This document shows, piece by piece, positions 52,680 through 61,100 of a stretch of DNA of 64,000 nucleotides; position 1 is the stretch's first letter, and each line of letters begins with the position of its first letter. A program made the position numbers and the translations under genes. The notes under the pieces are model-generated. The model searched no databases, was not told where the DNA came from, and saw nothing but the letters and a program-made list of their open reading frames with translations. The DNA comes from Burkholderia cenocepacia (GTDB taxonomy: Bacteria; Pseudomonadota; Gammaproteobacteria; Burkholderiales; Burkholderiaceae): positions 427,254 to 491,253 of the forward strand of contig NZ_UAQZ01000016.1 in NCBI RefSeq assembly GCF_900446215.1, given 5' to 3'.

Positions 52680-53672
52680 ATGAAGTCGTTCTGGTCCCGC
52701 GTGTGGCAATCCGCGGCCGTCGTCGTTGCCGCGCTTGCCGGCCTCGCGTCGATACACGCGCAGGCGGCGACGCCCGCTGAAATCCGCGTCGACTACGCGT
52801 ACTACTCGCCCGAGAGTCTCGTGATCCGCCACTTCGGCTGGCTCGACGACGAATTCAAGGCCGACCATACGGCGATTCGCTGGGTGCTGAGCCTCGGCAG
52901 CAATCGCGCGCTCGAATACCTGAACAGCGGCGCGGTCGATTTCGGCTCGGCCGCGGGGCTGGCGTCGGTGCTCGCGCGCGCGAACGGCAACCCGATCCAC
53001 ACGGTCTACGTGTTCTCGCGCCCCGAATGGACGGCGCTGGTGGTGCGCAAGGATTCGCCGATCCGTTCGCTCGCCGACCTCAAAGGCAAGAAGATCGCCG
53101 CGACGCGCGGCACCGATCCGTTCCTGTTCACGCTGCGCGCGCTGCACACGGTCGGCCTGACCCGCGACGACGTCGAGATCGTCAACTTGCAGCATCCGGA
53201 CGGCCGCACCGCGCTCGCGAACGGCCAGGTCGATGCGTGGGCCGGGCTCGATCCGCACATGGCCGCCGCGCAGCTCGACGACGGCGCGCGCCTGCTGTAC
53301 CGCAACGTCGCATTCAATACGTACGGCTTCCTGAACGTGCGCGATGCGTTCGCCAGCCAGTATCCGCAGGCGGTCGCGCGCGTGCTGAAGGTCTACGACC
53401 GTGCGCGCCAGTGGATCGTCGCGCATCCGGCCGAAACCGCGCAGATCGTCGCCGACGAATCGAAGGTATCGCTACCGGTCGCGAAGCTGCAGCTTCAGCG
53501 CAACGACTTCAGCGACCCGGTGCCGGGCGACACGCAGCGCGCGGCGCTGAAGGCCGCCGCGCCGGTGCTGACGGCCGAGCAATTGACCAAGCCGGGCGTC
53601 GATCCGGCGAAGATCGTCGATACGCTGCTCGATCCGTCGTTCGCGCGCCCGATCGTCGCCGCGTCGCACTGA
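52680..53672 (+). CDS. aliphatic sulfonate ABC transporter substrate-binding protein
   Basis: Periplasmic binding protein of 330 residues, SsuA-like. A Sec signal (MKSFWSRVWQSAAVVVAALAGLASIHAQA) precedes IRVDYAYYSPESLVIRHFGWLDDEF, VLSLGSNRALEYLNSGAVDFGSAAGLASVLARANGNP and FSRPEWTALVVRKDSPIRSLADLKGKKIAATRGTDPFLF, the classic sulfonate/taurine/nitrate-binding pattern. CCGGAGAA upstream supports the ATG. It heads a three-gene importer operon with permease and ATPase genes. Confidence 0.9.
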   Translation: MKSFWSRVWQSAAVVVAALAGLASIHAQAATPAEIRVDYAYYSPESLVIRHFGWLDDEFKADHTAIRWVLSLGSNRALEYLNSGAVDFGSAAGLASVLARANGNPIHTVYVFSRPEWTALVVRKDSPIRSLADLKGKKIAATRGTDPFLFTLRALHTVGLTRDDVEIVNLQHPDGRTALANGQVDAWAGLDPHMAAAQLDDGARLLYRNVAFNTYGFLNVRDAFASQYPQAVARVLKVYDRARQWIVAHPAETAQIVADESKVSLPVAKLQLQRNDFSDPVPGDTQRAALKAAAPVLTAEQLTKPGVDPAKIVDTLLDPSFARPIVAASH

Positions 53673-53683
53673 GCGTGACGCCG

Positions 53684-54541
53684 ATGACGGACACCACCGC
53701 GCGCGGCGACGCGCTCGCGTCCCGCCAACCCGCTTCGCCGCCGCGTGCGGCCCGACGTGACCCGCTGCGCGCGTGGCGCATCGCGGGCCTCGCGCTGCCG
53801 TTCGCCGCGCTCGTGCTGCTCGAGGTCGTGGTGCGGCGCGGCTGGCTGCCCGAACATCTCGTGCCGGCGCCGAGCGAGATTCTCGATACGCTCGCGCGAA
53901 TGGGCGTCACGCGGGTCGCGCGTCACGTCGGCGCGAGCACGCTGCGCGTCGCGGCCGGCTTTGCGGCGGGCGCCGGCCTCGCGCTCGTCGTCGGCGCGGC
54001 GATGGGCCTGAGCCGCCGAGTCGATGCGCTGTTCGAACCGACGTTCCAGGCGTTGCGCGCGATTCCGTCGCTTGCGTGGGTGCCGGTGCTGCTGCTGTGG
54101 CTCGGCATCGACGAAGCGCCGAAGATCACGCTGATCGCGATCGGCGCGTTCTTTCCCGTTCATCTCGCGGTGGTCGCCGGCATTCGCGACGTCGACCGCA
54201 AGCTCGTCGAGCTCGGCGCGGTGTACCGGCTCGGCCCGCTCGCGCTGTTCCGCCGGATCCTGCTGCCCGCCGCGCTGCCGCAGATCGTCACCGGCCTGCG
54301 GACCGGCCTCAGCCTCGCGTGGATGTTCATGGTCGCCGCGGAGCTGATCGCGGCCACGCGCGGCCTCGGCTTCCTGCTGAGCGACGGCCGCGAAACCGGA
54401 CGCCCCGATCTCGTGTTCGGCGCGATCCTGCTGCTCGCGTTGCTCGGCAAGCTGACCGACGGCGCGATGCGCCGCATCGAGTCGCGCTGGCTCGGCTGGC
54501 GCGATGCGTTCGACGGCGCGGCGCGCGAGGGCGGCAAATGA
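53684..54541 (+). CDS. aliphatic sulfonate ABC transporter permease
   Basis: Inner-membrane permease of 285 residues, SsuC-like, with about six helices. The EAA loop is IRDVDRKLVELGAVYRLGPLALFRRILLPAALPQIVTGLRTGLSLAWMFMVAAELIAATRGLGFLL, a strong family signature. I use the ATG at 53684 (a GTG at 53675 is possible). It overlaps the ATPase gene by 4 bases (ATGA) and follows the binding-protein gene by 11 bases. Confidence 0.9.
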   Translation: MTDTTARGDALASRQPASPPRAARRDPLRAWRIAGLALPFAALVLLEVVVRRGWLPEHLVPAPSEILDTLARMGVTRVARHVGASTLRVAAGFAAGAGLALVVGAAMGLSRRVDALFEPTFQALRAIPSLAWVPVLLLWLGIDEAPKITLIAIGAFFPVHLAVVAGIRDVDRKLVELGAVYRLGPLALFRRILLPAALPQIVTGLRTGLSLAWMFMVAAELIAATRGLGFLLSDGRETGRPDLVFGAILLLALLGKLTDGAMRRIESRWLGWRDAFDGAAREGGK

Positions 54542-55350
54542 GCGCCTCCCCTTCCGTCCGGCCGGCCGCCGGCATCGCCACGCCGCTGCTCGACCTGCGG
54601 ATCGCCCGCAAGCTGTATGGCGATCGCACGATCCTGGCCGACATCGCGTTGCAGGTCGCGCGAGGCGAAATCGTCTGCGTGGTCGGCCCGAGCGGGTGCG
54701 GCAAGAGCACGCTGCTGCGGATCGTCGCCGGCCTGGACCCGGACTTCCGCGGCAGCGTGACGCTCGATGGCAGCGCGCTGGCCGGGCCGTCCGCGCGTGT
54801 CGGCGTGATCTTTCAGGAGCCGCGGCTGCTGCCGTGGCTGTCGATCGCGGACAACGTCGGTTTCGCGTCCGGCGCGCGGGGCGGACGCGATCCGAGCGTC
54901 GCGCGGTTGCTCGACGAGGTCGGCCTGGCCGGCGTCGCGCGGCAGCTGCCGGCGACGCTGTCGGGCGGCATGGCGCAGCGAGCCGCGATCGCGCGCGGGC
55001 TGTTCGGCGAGCCGGATCTGCTGCTGCTCGACGAGCCGTTCAGCGCGGTCGACGCGATCACGCGGATGCGCTTGCAGACGCTGCTGCTCGAGGTCGTCCA
55101 TCGGCACCGGATGGCCGCGATCGTCGTCACGCACGATCTCGACGAGGCGCTGTATCTCGGCGATCGCGTGCTGGTGCTCGCGCCGAACCCGGGGCGCGTC
55201 GACGATGAACTCCACGTCGACGTCGCACGGCCGCGCGATCGGCGCGATCCGTCGCTGGCCGCGCAGCGCGCGCGGCTGATCGATGCGTTCCAGCGCTTTC
55301 ACGATCGTGAGGCACGCGCCACCACTGGCATCCCGGTCACGCCGGCGTGA
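54538..55350 (+). CDS. aliphatic sulfonate ABC transporter ATP-binding protein
   Basis: ABC ATPase of 270 residues, SsuB-like. Walker A GPSGCGKST near residue 50, Q-loop FQEPRLLPWL, signature LSGGMAQRAAIARGL, Walker B LLLDEPFSAVD and switch VTHDLDEALYLGDR are all present. It is the energising subunit of the importer formed with the two preceding genes. It ends 10 bases from the convergent hydrolase gene. Confidence 0.92.
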   Translation: MSASPSVRPAAGIATPLLDLRIARKLYGDRTILADIALQVARGEIVCVVGPSGCGKSTLLRIVAGLDPDFRGSVTLDGSALAGPSARVGVIFQEPRLLPWLSIADNVGFASGARGGRDPSVARLLDEVGLAGVARQLPATLSGGMAQRAAIARGLFGEPDLLLLDEPFSAVDAITRMRLQTLLLEVVHRHRMAAIVVTHDLDEALYLGDRVLVLAPNPGRVDDELHVDVARPRDRRDPSLAAQRARLIDAFQRFHDREARATTGIPVTPA

Positions 55351-55360
55351 CGTCGCCACT

Positions 55361-56269
55361 TCATTGCGCAGACGCCGACCGGACGAACGCGGCCAGATCG
55401 CGATTGAACCGCCCGGCTTCCTCGATGAACGGCGCGTGACCGGATGCCGCGTACACCTTGCTGACGATGCGTGAGTTCAGTGCGGCCGCGCGAGCCAGCG
55501 TCGCCTGCGTGTCGACCAGCGCGTCGCGCCCGCCGTAGATGAACAGCAGCGGCACGCGCGCGTGGCCGAGCCCCGCGGCGGCGAATACCGACATCGTCGG
55601 GATGGCCTTTTGCATGTCCCACGACGCCATCGCGGCGTTGGCGAGCAAGCGCTCGAACGTCGCGGCATCCGGCCGGCGGTTGAAGCACAGACCGACGAAA
55701 GTCCGCTCGCCGTCGAGATGCGTTTTCAGATCCGCCGCATTCATGTCGCGGTACACGTCCGGATGATCGACGATCTGGCCCGGCGCAAGCTCGACCACGC
55801 CGTCGACGTACACCGCGCCCGCGATCGCGCGGTCGCCGTATTGGGCGAGGTAGTTCGAGATCACCACGCCGCCGAGCGACCAGCCGACCACGACCGGTTT
55901 GCGCGCATGCGTGCCGTCGATGACCGCCGCGAGATCGTCGCCCCAGCGGGTTCCGTCGCGATACGGCTGCGCGCCGGACGGCTTGTCCGACAGCCCGTGG
56001 CCGCGCAGGTCGTACGTGATGATCCGGAAGCCGCGCAGTTCGGCGCTCTGGACCTGCGCGTCCCAGTTCAGGCGGCTGCCGAGCAGGCCGTGAATCAGGA
56101 TGACCGGAACGCCGTCCGGGTCGCCGCTTTCCTGAACGGCCAGCTTCACGCCGTCCGTCGACGTCACGGTATAGCTCAGCGGCGCGGCGGCCGCGTCGTA
56201 CGCCCACGCGAACGGCATCGCCCACCAGATCACGGCAATCAGCCAGCGCATCAGCACTCGGGTATCCAT
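55361..56269 (-). CDS. alpha/beta hydrolase with signal peptide
   Basis: Alpha/beta-hydrolase-fold protein of 302 residues. A hydrophobic N terminus (LMRWLIAVIWWAMPFAWAYDAAAAP) looks like a signal peptide or anchor, so it is probably periplasmic. The oxyanion strand is LIHGLLGSRLNW, the nucleophile Ser lies in VGWSLGGVV, the acid in FIYGGRDALVD and the His in ASGHAPFIEE. The class includes haloperoxidase-, esterase- and lactonase-like enzymes; the substrate is unknown. It is divergent from a MerR regulator and has a MerR-type promoter with 19-bp spacing. Confidence 0.87.
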   Translation of the reverse strand: MDTRVLMRWLIAVIWWAMPFAWAYDAAAAPLSYTVTSTDGVKLAVQESGDPDGVPVILIHGLLGSRLNWDAQVQSAELRGFRIITYDLRGHGLSDKPSGAQPYRDGTRWGDDLAAVIDGTHARKPVVVGWSLGGVVISNYLAQYGDRAIAGAVYVDGVVELAPGQIVDHPDVYRDMNAADLKTHLDGERTFVGLCFNRRPDAATFERLLANAAMASWDMQKAIPTMSVFAAAGLGHARVPLLFIYGGRDALVDTQATLARAAALNSRIVSKVYAASGHAPFIEEAGRFNRDLAAFVRSASAQ

Positions 56270-56301
56270 GGTGTTTTCCTCCAGGCATGAACGGACGCCC
56301 A

Positions 56302-56332
56302 GTCTCAACCCTCACACTGATGTAAGAGTCAA
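56302..56332 (-). promoter_or_regulatory. MerR-type promoter with 19-bp spacer and dyad operator
   Basis: On the minus strand TTGACT (56327-56332) and TGAGAC (56302-56307) are 19 bases apart, too long for ordinary sigma-70 promoters but the hallmark of MerR-activated ones. The spacer contains a dyad CTCTTACA-TCAG-TGTGAGG with one mismatch (56310-56328). It points toward the alpha/beta hydrolase gene, whose start is 33 bases further on. The divergent MerR gene begins 25 bases on the other side. Confidence 0.8.
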
Positions 56333-56356
56333 GCGGATCGTGCTAACCTGCCCTTC

Positions 56357-56743
56357 ATGAAAAATCCGCCTACCCAGCCACTGCTGACCATCGGCAAACT
56401 CGCGCAGCTCACCGGCGCGAGCGTGCGCTCGATCCGGCACTACGACGAGCACGGCCTGCTCGCATCGGTGCGCGCGGACAACGGCTATCGCCTGTTTCCC
56501 GACAAGGCTGTGACGCAGGTCAAACAGATTCAGCGCATGATCGCGACCGGTTTCACCCTCGACGACATTCGCGGCTTTCCGGACTGCATGCTGCTGATCG
56601 ACGGCGCCCGCTCGTGCGACCAGATCACCGACGTCCAGCGCGAACGCCTCGAAGCGATCGACCGCCAGATCGCCGATCTCGAGAAGCGGCGCGCAAGGCT
56701 CGTCAAGATGTTGCGGGATGGTGCGGTGCCGCCGCTCGATTGA
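56357..56743 (+). CDS. MerR family transcriptional regulator
   Basis: Regulator of 128 residues. The N-terminal MerR HTH (LLTIGKLAQLTGASVRSIRHYDEHGLLASVRADNGYRLFPDKAV) is followed by the linking coiled coil (QRERLEAIDRQIADLEKRRARLVKMLRDG). One Cys pair (FPDCMLL, RSCDQI) lies in the linker region but the spacing is not a metal-site CX8C loop, so the signal is probably not a heavy metal. Such proteins bind the stretched promoter and activate it; the 19-bp-spacer promoter beside it drives the hydrolase gene. Confidence 0.88.
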   Translation: MKNPPTQPLLTIGKLAQLTGASVRSIRHYDEHGLLASVRADNGYRLFPDKAVTQVKQIQRMIATGFTLDDIRGFPDCMLLIDGARSCDQITDVQRERLEAIDRQIADLEKRRARLVKMLRDGAVPPLD

Positions 56744-56852
56744 TCGATGCGCGGGTTCGCCAGCGGTCCGCCTTTTCCCGCTACGGATACCGGCCCACCC
56801 GCGCGCTTCGGGCACAATACGCGCCTTCACCTTTTTGCCGGTGGTCACACCC

Positions 56853-57392
56853 ATGCGCGTCATCGTCGTCGGAACAAGCGGAGCCGGGAAATCCACCTTT
56901 GCCAGCGCACTGGCCGCCGCCGCGGCCTGCCCGTACATCGAACTCGACCGGCTCTACTGGGGCCCGGGCTGGACCGCCGTGCCGCCCGTGCAGTTCGACC
57001 ATGCGGTGCGGGCGGCGACGGCCGGCGACCGCTGGGTCGCCGACGGAAACTACAGCGCGGTGCGTGACGTGCTGTGGTCGAGGGCCACGCACGTCGTGTG
57101 GCTCAACTTCGGGCGATGGACGGTGTTTTCCCGTGTGCTGCGGCGCACGATCGGCCGCGGGCTCATGCGCACCCGGCTCTCTCACGGCAACCGGGAATCG
57201 CTGCGGATGGCGTTCTGCTCGCGGGACTCGGTGCTGCTGTGGTCGTACACGACGTTCGCGAGAAACCGCGTGAAGTTCGCCGGCTTGCGCGACGACCCGA
57301 AATACGCGCATCTGCAATGGACGGAGATCACCAAGCCGTCGCGTACCCGCGCGGTCATCGAAACGCTCGCCCGCGCCAGCCGTTGCGATTGA
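56853..57392 (+). CDS. P-loop NTPase, adenylate-kinase/FlaR-like
   Basis: Small P-loop protein of 179 residues. Walker A GTSGAGKST is at residues 7-15, followed by the adenylate-kinase-like pattern ACPYIELDRLYWGPGW and WVADGNYSAVRDVLW. These features match proteins annotated as DNA topology modulation protein FlaR or shikimate-kinase-like ATPases, whose activity is not established. The ATG at 56853 starts exactly at the P-loop strand; the upstream frame is noise. It is about 110 bases after the MerR gene and ends 22 bases from the convergent VOC gene. Confidence 0.8.
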   Translation: MRVIVVGTSGAGKSTFASALAAAAACPYIELDRLYWGPGWTAVPPVQFDHAVRAATAGDRWVADGNYSAVRDVLWSRATHVVWLNFGRWTVFSRVLRRTIGRGLMRTRLSHGNRESLRMAFCSRDSVLLWSYTTFARNRVKFAGLRDDPKYAHLQWTEITKPSRTRAVIETLARASRCD

Positions 57393-57414
57393 GCGTGGCA
57401 CGCACTGCGTCGCA

Positions 57415-57822
57415 TCAATCGTCGAAGGTGCCCTGATATTCCGGCGCGGCATCCGCGCGCGTGTTCAGTTCGAACATCACGCCGCCCGGCGCGCGGCAAA
57501 AGAAGCGCGAGCCGCGCCCGTTGTTGAAGACGTCCGTCTCCATCGCGACGCCTTCCTCCTTGAAGCGCGCGAACAACGCGTGCACGGCATCGAGACTCGG
57601 CAGTTCGAAGCCGACGTGGAAATTGGCGGGCCATGCGGGCACGCCGTCGCCGACGTGATCGATCACGACGTCGAAGCCCGGGCGTTTGAGGATCCAGGAT
57701 TTTTCCCAGCTTCCCGCGATCGTGAAGCCGAGGTATCGCTCGAAGAATCGGGCGGTGGCCAGCGTGTCGGCGGAGGGAAAGCTCAGGTGGTTCAGCTTCA
57801 TCGTGGCTGTCGTTTCGGTCAT
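57415..57822 (-). CDS. VOC family protein (glyoxalase-like)
   Basis: Glyoxalase/bleomycin-resistance/dioxygenase-fold protein of 135 residues. Metal-ligand candidates are His in LNHLSFPSADTLATARFFERYLGFTI and Glu in GGVMFELNTRAD. Two ATG starts are possible (57822 or 57801, MKLNH). Related proteins are lactoylglutathione lyase-like or fosfomycin-resistance-like; the ligand is unknown. No close operon partner. Confidence 0.83.
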   Translation of the reverse strand: MTETTATMKLNHLSFPSADTLATARFFERYLGFTIAGSWEKSWILKRPGFDVVIDHVGDGVPAWPANFHVGFELPSLDAVHALFARFKEEGVAMETDVFNNGRGSRFFCRAPGGVMFELNTRADAAPEYQGTFDD

Positions 57823-58064
57823 GGTCGCGCTCTCTGATGCGGTGGTGGGCGGAGGCCCCATGCCGTGCCGCCCGAGGACTTCAGAATACGAGCGCGGGCT
57901 CGCGTTCAACAACTCGCATTGAACGTTGCGCCGGACGCGGGCGAAACCCTTGCGGGGCCGGCCGTCGAGCGATGAAGGCGATCGCGGCGGACAGCGCCAC
58001 TCGCATTCGCGACAGGCGCCGTCGATGCGGGATGACCAGTCGAACGAATACGCCAAACGACGAC

Positions 58065-58094
58065 GGCCCGGGATTCGCAAACGAACCCCGGGCC
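58065..58094 (-). terminator. distal hairpin of a tandem terminator after the adhesin gene
   Basis: GGCCCGGGATTCG pairs with CGAACCCCGGGCC in a 13-bp stem with one G-T wobble and a 4-base loop. In the minus direction it is followed by GTCGTCGTTT, a weak T-rich tail. Confidence 0.6.
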
Positions 58095-58108
58095 ACCGCT
58101 CGACCGCG

Positions 58109-58140
58109 GGCGCCGGGCATGACATGCGTTGCCCGGCACC
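58109..58140 (-). terminator. proximal hairpin of a tandem terminator after the adhesin gene
   Basis: An 8-bp perfect stem (GCCGGGCA with TGCCCGGC), extended by two further pairs past one mismatch and closed by a 10-base loop, lies 31 bases after the adhesin stop on the minus strand. Together with the following hairpin it should shield the downstream genes from adhesin transcription. Confidence 0.5.
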
Positions 58141-58170
58141 CGCGCATCGCTCAACGCTGCGCAACCTGCA

Positions 58171-61100
58171 TCAGAACTGATAACCCGCACCGACCACCGC
58201 GCCGAAGTCCGACCGCGTGTTGCCCGTCACCGATGCCTTGACGACCCAGCGGTTGCTCTCCGTCACGTACGAGTAGCCGGCCGCGAAGCCCTGCTGGCCG
58301 TGATAGTTCGACGTCGCAGCCGACACCATCGAGCGCCCCGCGCCGGTCGGCTGCGGCAAGCCGGCCACCGCCATCGCCGACGCGACGCCGCCGTACATGT
58401 CCTTCTTCAGGTCGTTGAACGAGTTGTACACCTGCCCGATGCGCTGGTCGGTGTAGCCCTTCGCCTGCGTCGACGCCGTCGCGAGATTGTCGTTCAACTG
58501 CTGCACGTTCACCGCGTCGGTCGGCGCCGTGCCGGCCGCGACGTTCGTGACCTGGCGCTCGCTGCCCTTCGCGCCGACCGAGAACGAGTTGTCGCGATCG
58601 GCGACGGAGCCCTGGCCGACCGCCACCGCGTTCTTGCCGGTCGCCGTCGCCGTCGAGCCGATCGAACCCGCATCGGCACGCGCGATCCACGTGGTGTTCG
58701 CATCGGTCGCGGCCGCGCGGATCTTGTCGTTGGCCGCCACGTTCTTCAGCGCGTTGTTGAACTGGCCCATGTTGACCGCGTCGTTGTCGCTCACGCCCGC
58801 CGCGACGCCGGTCAGCACACGGTCGCCCGCCGTGCCCGAGAAGTTCACGCTCGCGCCGCCCGAATCCTTGCCGACCGTGATCGCGCCGTTCGGGTCCTGC
58901 TGCTGCACGAGACCGGCCTTGCCGTTCGCGATGTTCGTCACGCTCCCTTGCAGGTTCGAGATGTCGGTGGTGTTCTTCGACACCTGCTGGTTGGTCGCGT
59001 AGAGCTGCGAGCCGTTCACCGCGTCGGTGCTGGTGGCGCCGAGCGTGCCGGCCTGCACGTTGGTGATGCGCGTGCCGCCCGCGCCGCCGAGCGTGATCGT
59101 GCTCTTCGAACTGTCGTCGTACTGCACCGCGAGCGCGCCGAGCTGGTTCAGGTTCGACTGCACGTCCTTCAACTGCTTCACATTCACCGCGTCGGTATCG
59201 CTGGTGCCCGCCGCGACGTTCTTCAGCACGACCGCCGACGTGGCGTCGCCGCCGACCAGCGACACCGAATTCAGCCGGTTGCCGCTCGCGTCGACGTCGT
59301 ATTTGACGACGTTCTTCACGGCTTCGCCGGCCTGGTTCGACACGTTCGTGATCTGCTGCTCGAGCGCGGTCTTCACGCCCGACAACTGGCCGCCATTCAC
59401 CGCGTCCGTGCTGCCCGCGGCGACGTTGCCGTCGGCCACGTTGCTCAGCTTCGTCGGCGCGCCGCCGCGCGCGGCGTTGAATGCGCCGAGCGTCGGGTCG
59501 AATTGCAGCGCATCCTGTTGCAGCCCGGCGATCGCCGCCGTGTTGCCGGCGATATTGGTTTCGGCATTGCCGATGCGCGTTTCGTGATTCGCGAGCGTCG
59601 TCGTGTTGCTGCCGACGCGGCCGTCGAGGTTCGTCAGCGCGTCGCCGACGTTGTTGAACGTGCTGCCGCCGATCTTGTAGTTCGGTGCGCCGATCGAGCC
59701 GTCCGGGTTCGCCGTCGCGCCGCCGCCGAGCGCGGCCGCGGCGCCGTCGGTCGCGCGACGCAGTTGCGCGCCGTTCACCGCGTCCGTGCTGCCGGCCGCC
59801 ACGTTGCCTGCCGCGACGTTGGTCAGGCGCACCGGGCTGCCGCCGTTGCCCGCGCCGAGCGACACCTGCTGCTTGCTCGCATCGTCGTATTTGACCGCGA
59901 GCGCATCGAGCTGGCTCGTGCCGTCGTGAATCGCCGCGTTCAGCTGGTCGACGTTGACCGCATCCGTGCCGCTCTTGCCGGCCGCGACGTTGCTGATCAG
60001 CTGCGGGCCGTGGCCGCCGTGGCTCGCATCGTAGGCGCCGAGGCCCGGGTTCCACTGCAGCGCATCCTGCTGGAGCGCCGCGATGTTGCCGGTATTCGCC
60101 GTCACCTGGTTGCCGACGGTCATGATCGACTGGTTGAGCGTGTCGGTCGCCTTGCCGAGCTGGCCGACGTTCACGGCATCGCCCGCCGCCACGCCGTCCG
60201 CCACGTTGTGCAGGCCGACCGGCGCCGTTGCGCCCTTGCCGCCGAGCGTGACGCCGCCGTGCGCATCGTCGTCGTACTGCACCGCGTTCTTCGTCGCGTT
60301 GCCAATCTGGCTGGTGATCGACGTGCTCAGGTTGCCGAGCGTCGTGCTGAGGTTGTTCGTCACGCTCGTGCTGAGCGACGCGAGGCCGCCGTTCAACTGG
60401 CCGACGTTGACGGCGTCGTGCGGGTCCTTGCCGTCCGCGACGTTGTGCAGCGTCGTGCCGTTGGGGCCGGCGAACGTCACCGAGTCGAAGCCGCTCGCGC
60501 CGTCGTACTTGACGTTGCGCGTATCGGCCGCCTGCAGGCCGGCGATGTTCGATGCCGCCGTGCTCAGCGAGCCGTTGATGCCCGTCACGCTGTTCTGCAG
60601 GTTCGTGATGTTCGAAGTCGCCGTCGAAATGGACGTCTGCAGCGGCGTGAGGCTGCCCTTCAACTGGCCGACGTTGACCGCGTCGGTATCGGCGACGCCG
60701 GCGGCCACGCCGCCGATCGTCGTGCCGGTAGCGCCGTCGAGCGCGATCGCCGCGTGCGAGTCGTCGGTGTATTTGACGACGTTCTGCGTGGCCGTGACGA
60801 TGCTCGTGCTGAGGCTGTTGCCGACGCTGGTCACACGCTGGTCGACGTTCGAGATCGAGGTCGACAGCGCGTTGCCGACCGACGTCACGCGTGCGTCGAC
60901 GTTGCCGATGCTCGTGCTCAACGTGCTGTTCACGTTCTTCAGCTGCTGGACGTTGACGGCGTCCGTATCGGCCGCGCCCGCCGCGACGTTCTTGAGTTGA
61001 CGTTCGCTGCCGATCGCGCCGAACGATACCGCGCCGCCCACCGGCGCGGCCGTGCCGCCGAATACCGGCGTGCCGCCGTTGTTCGCGCCGACGCTGCCCG

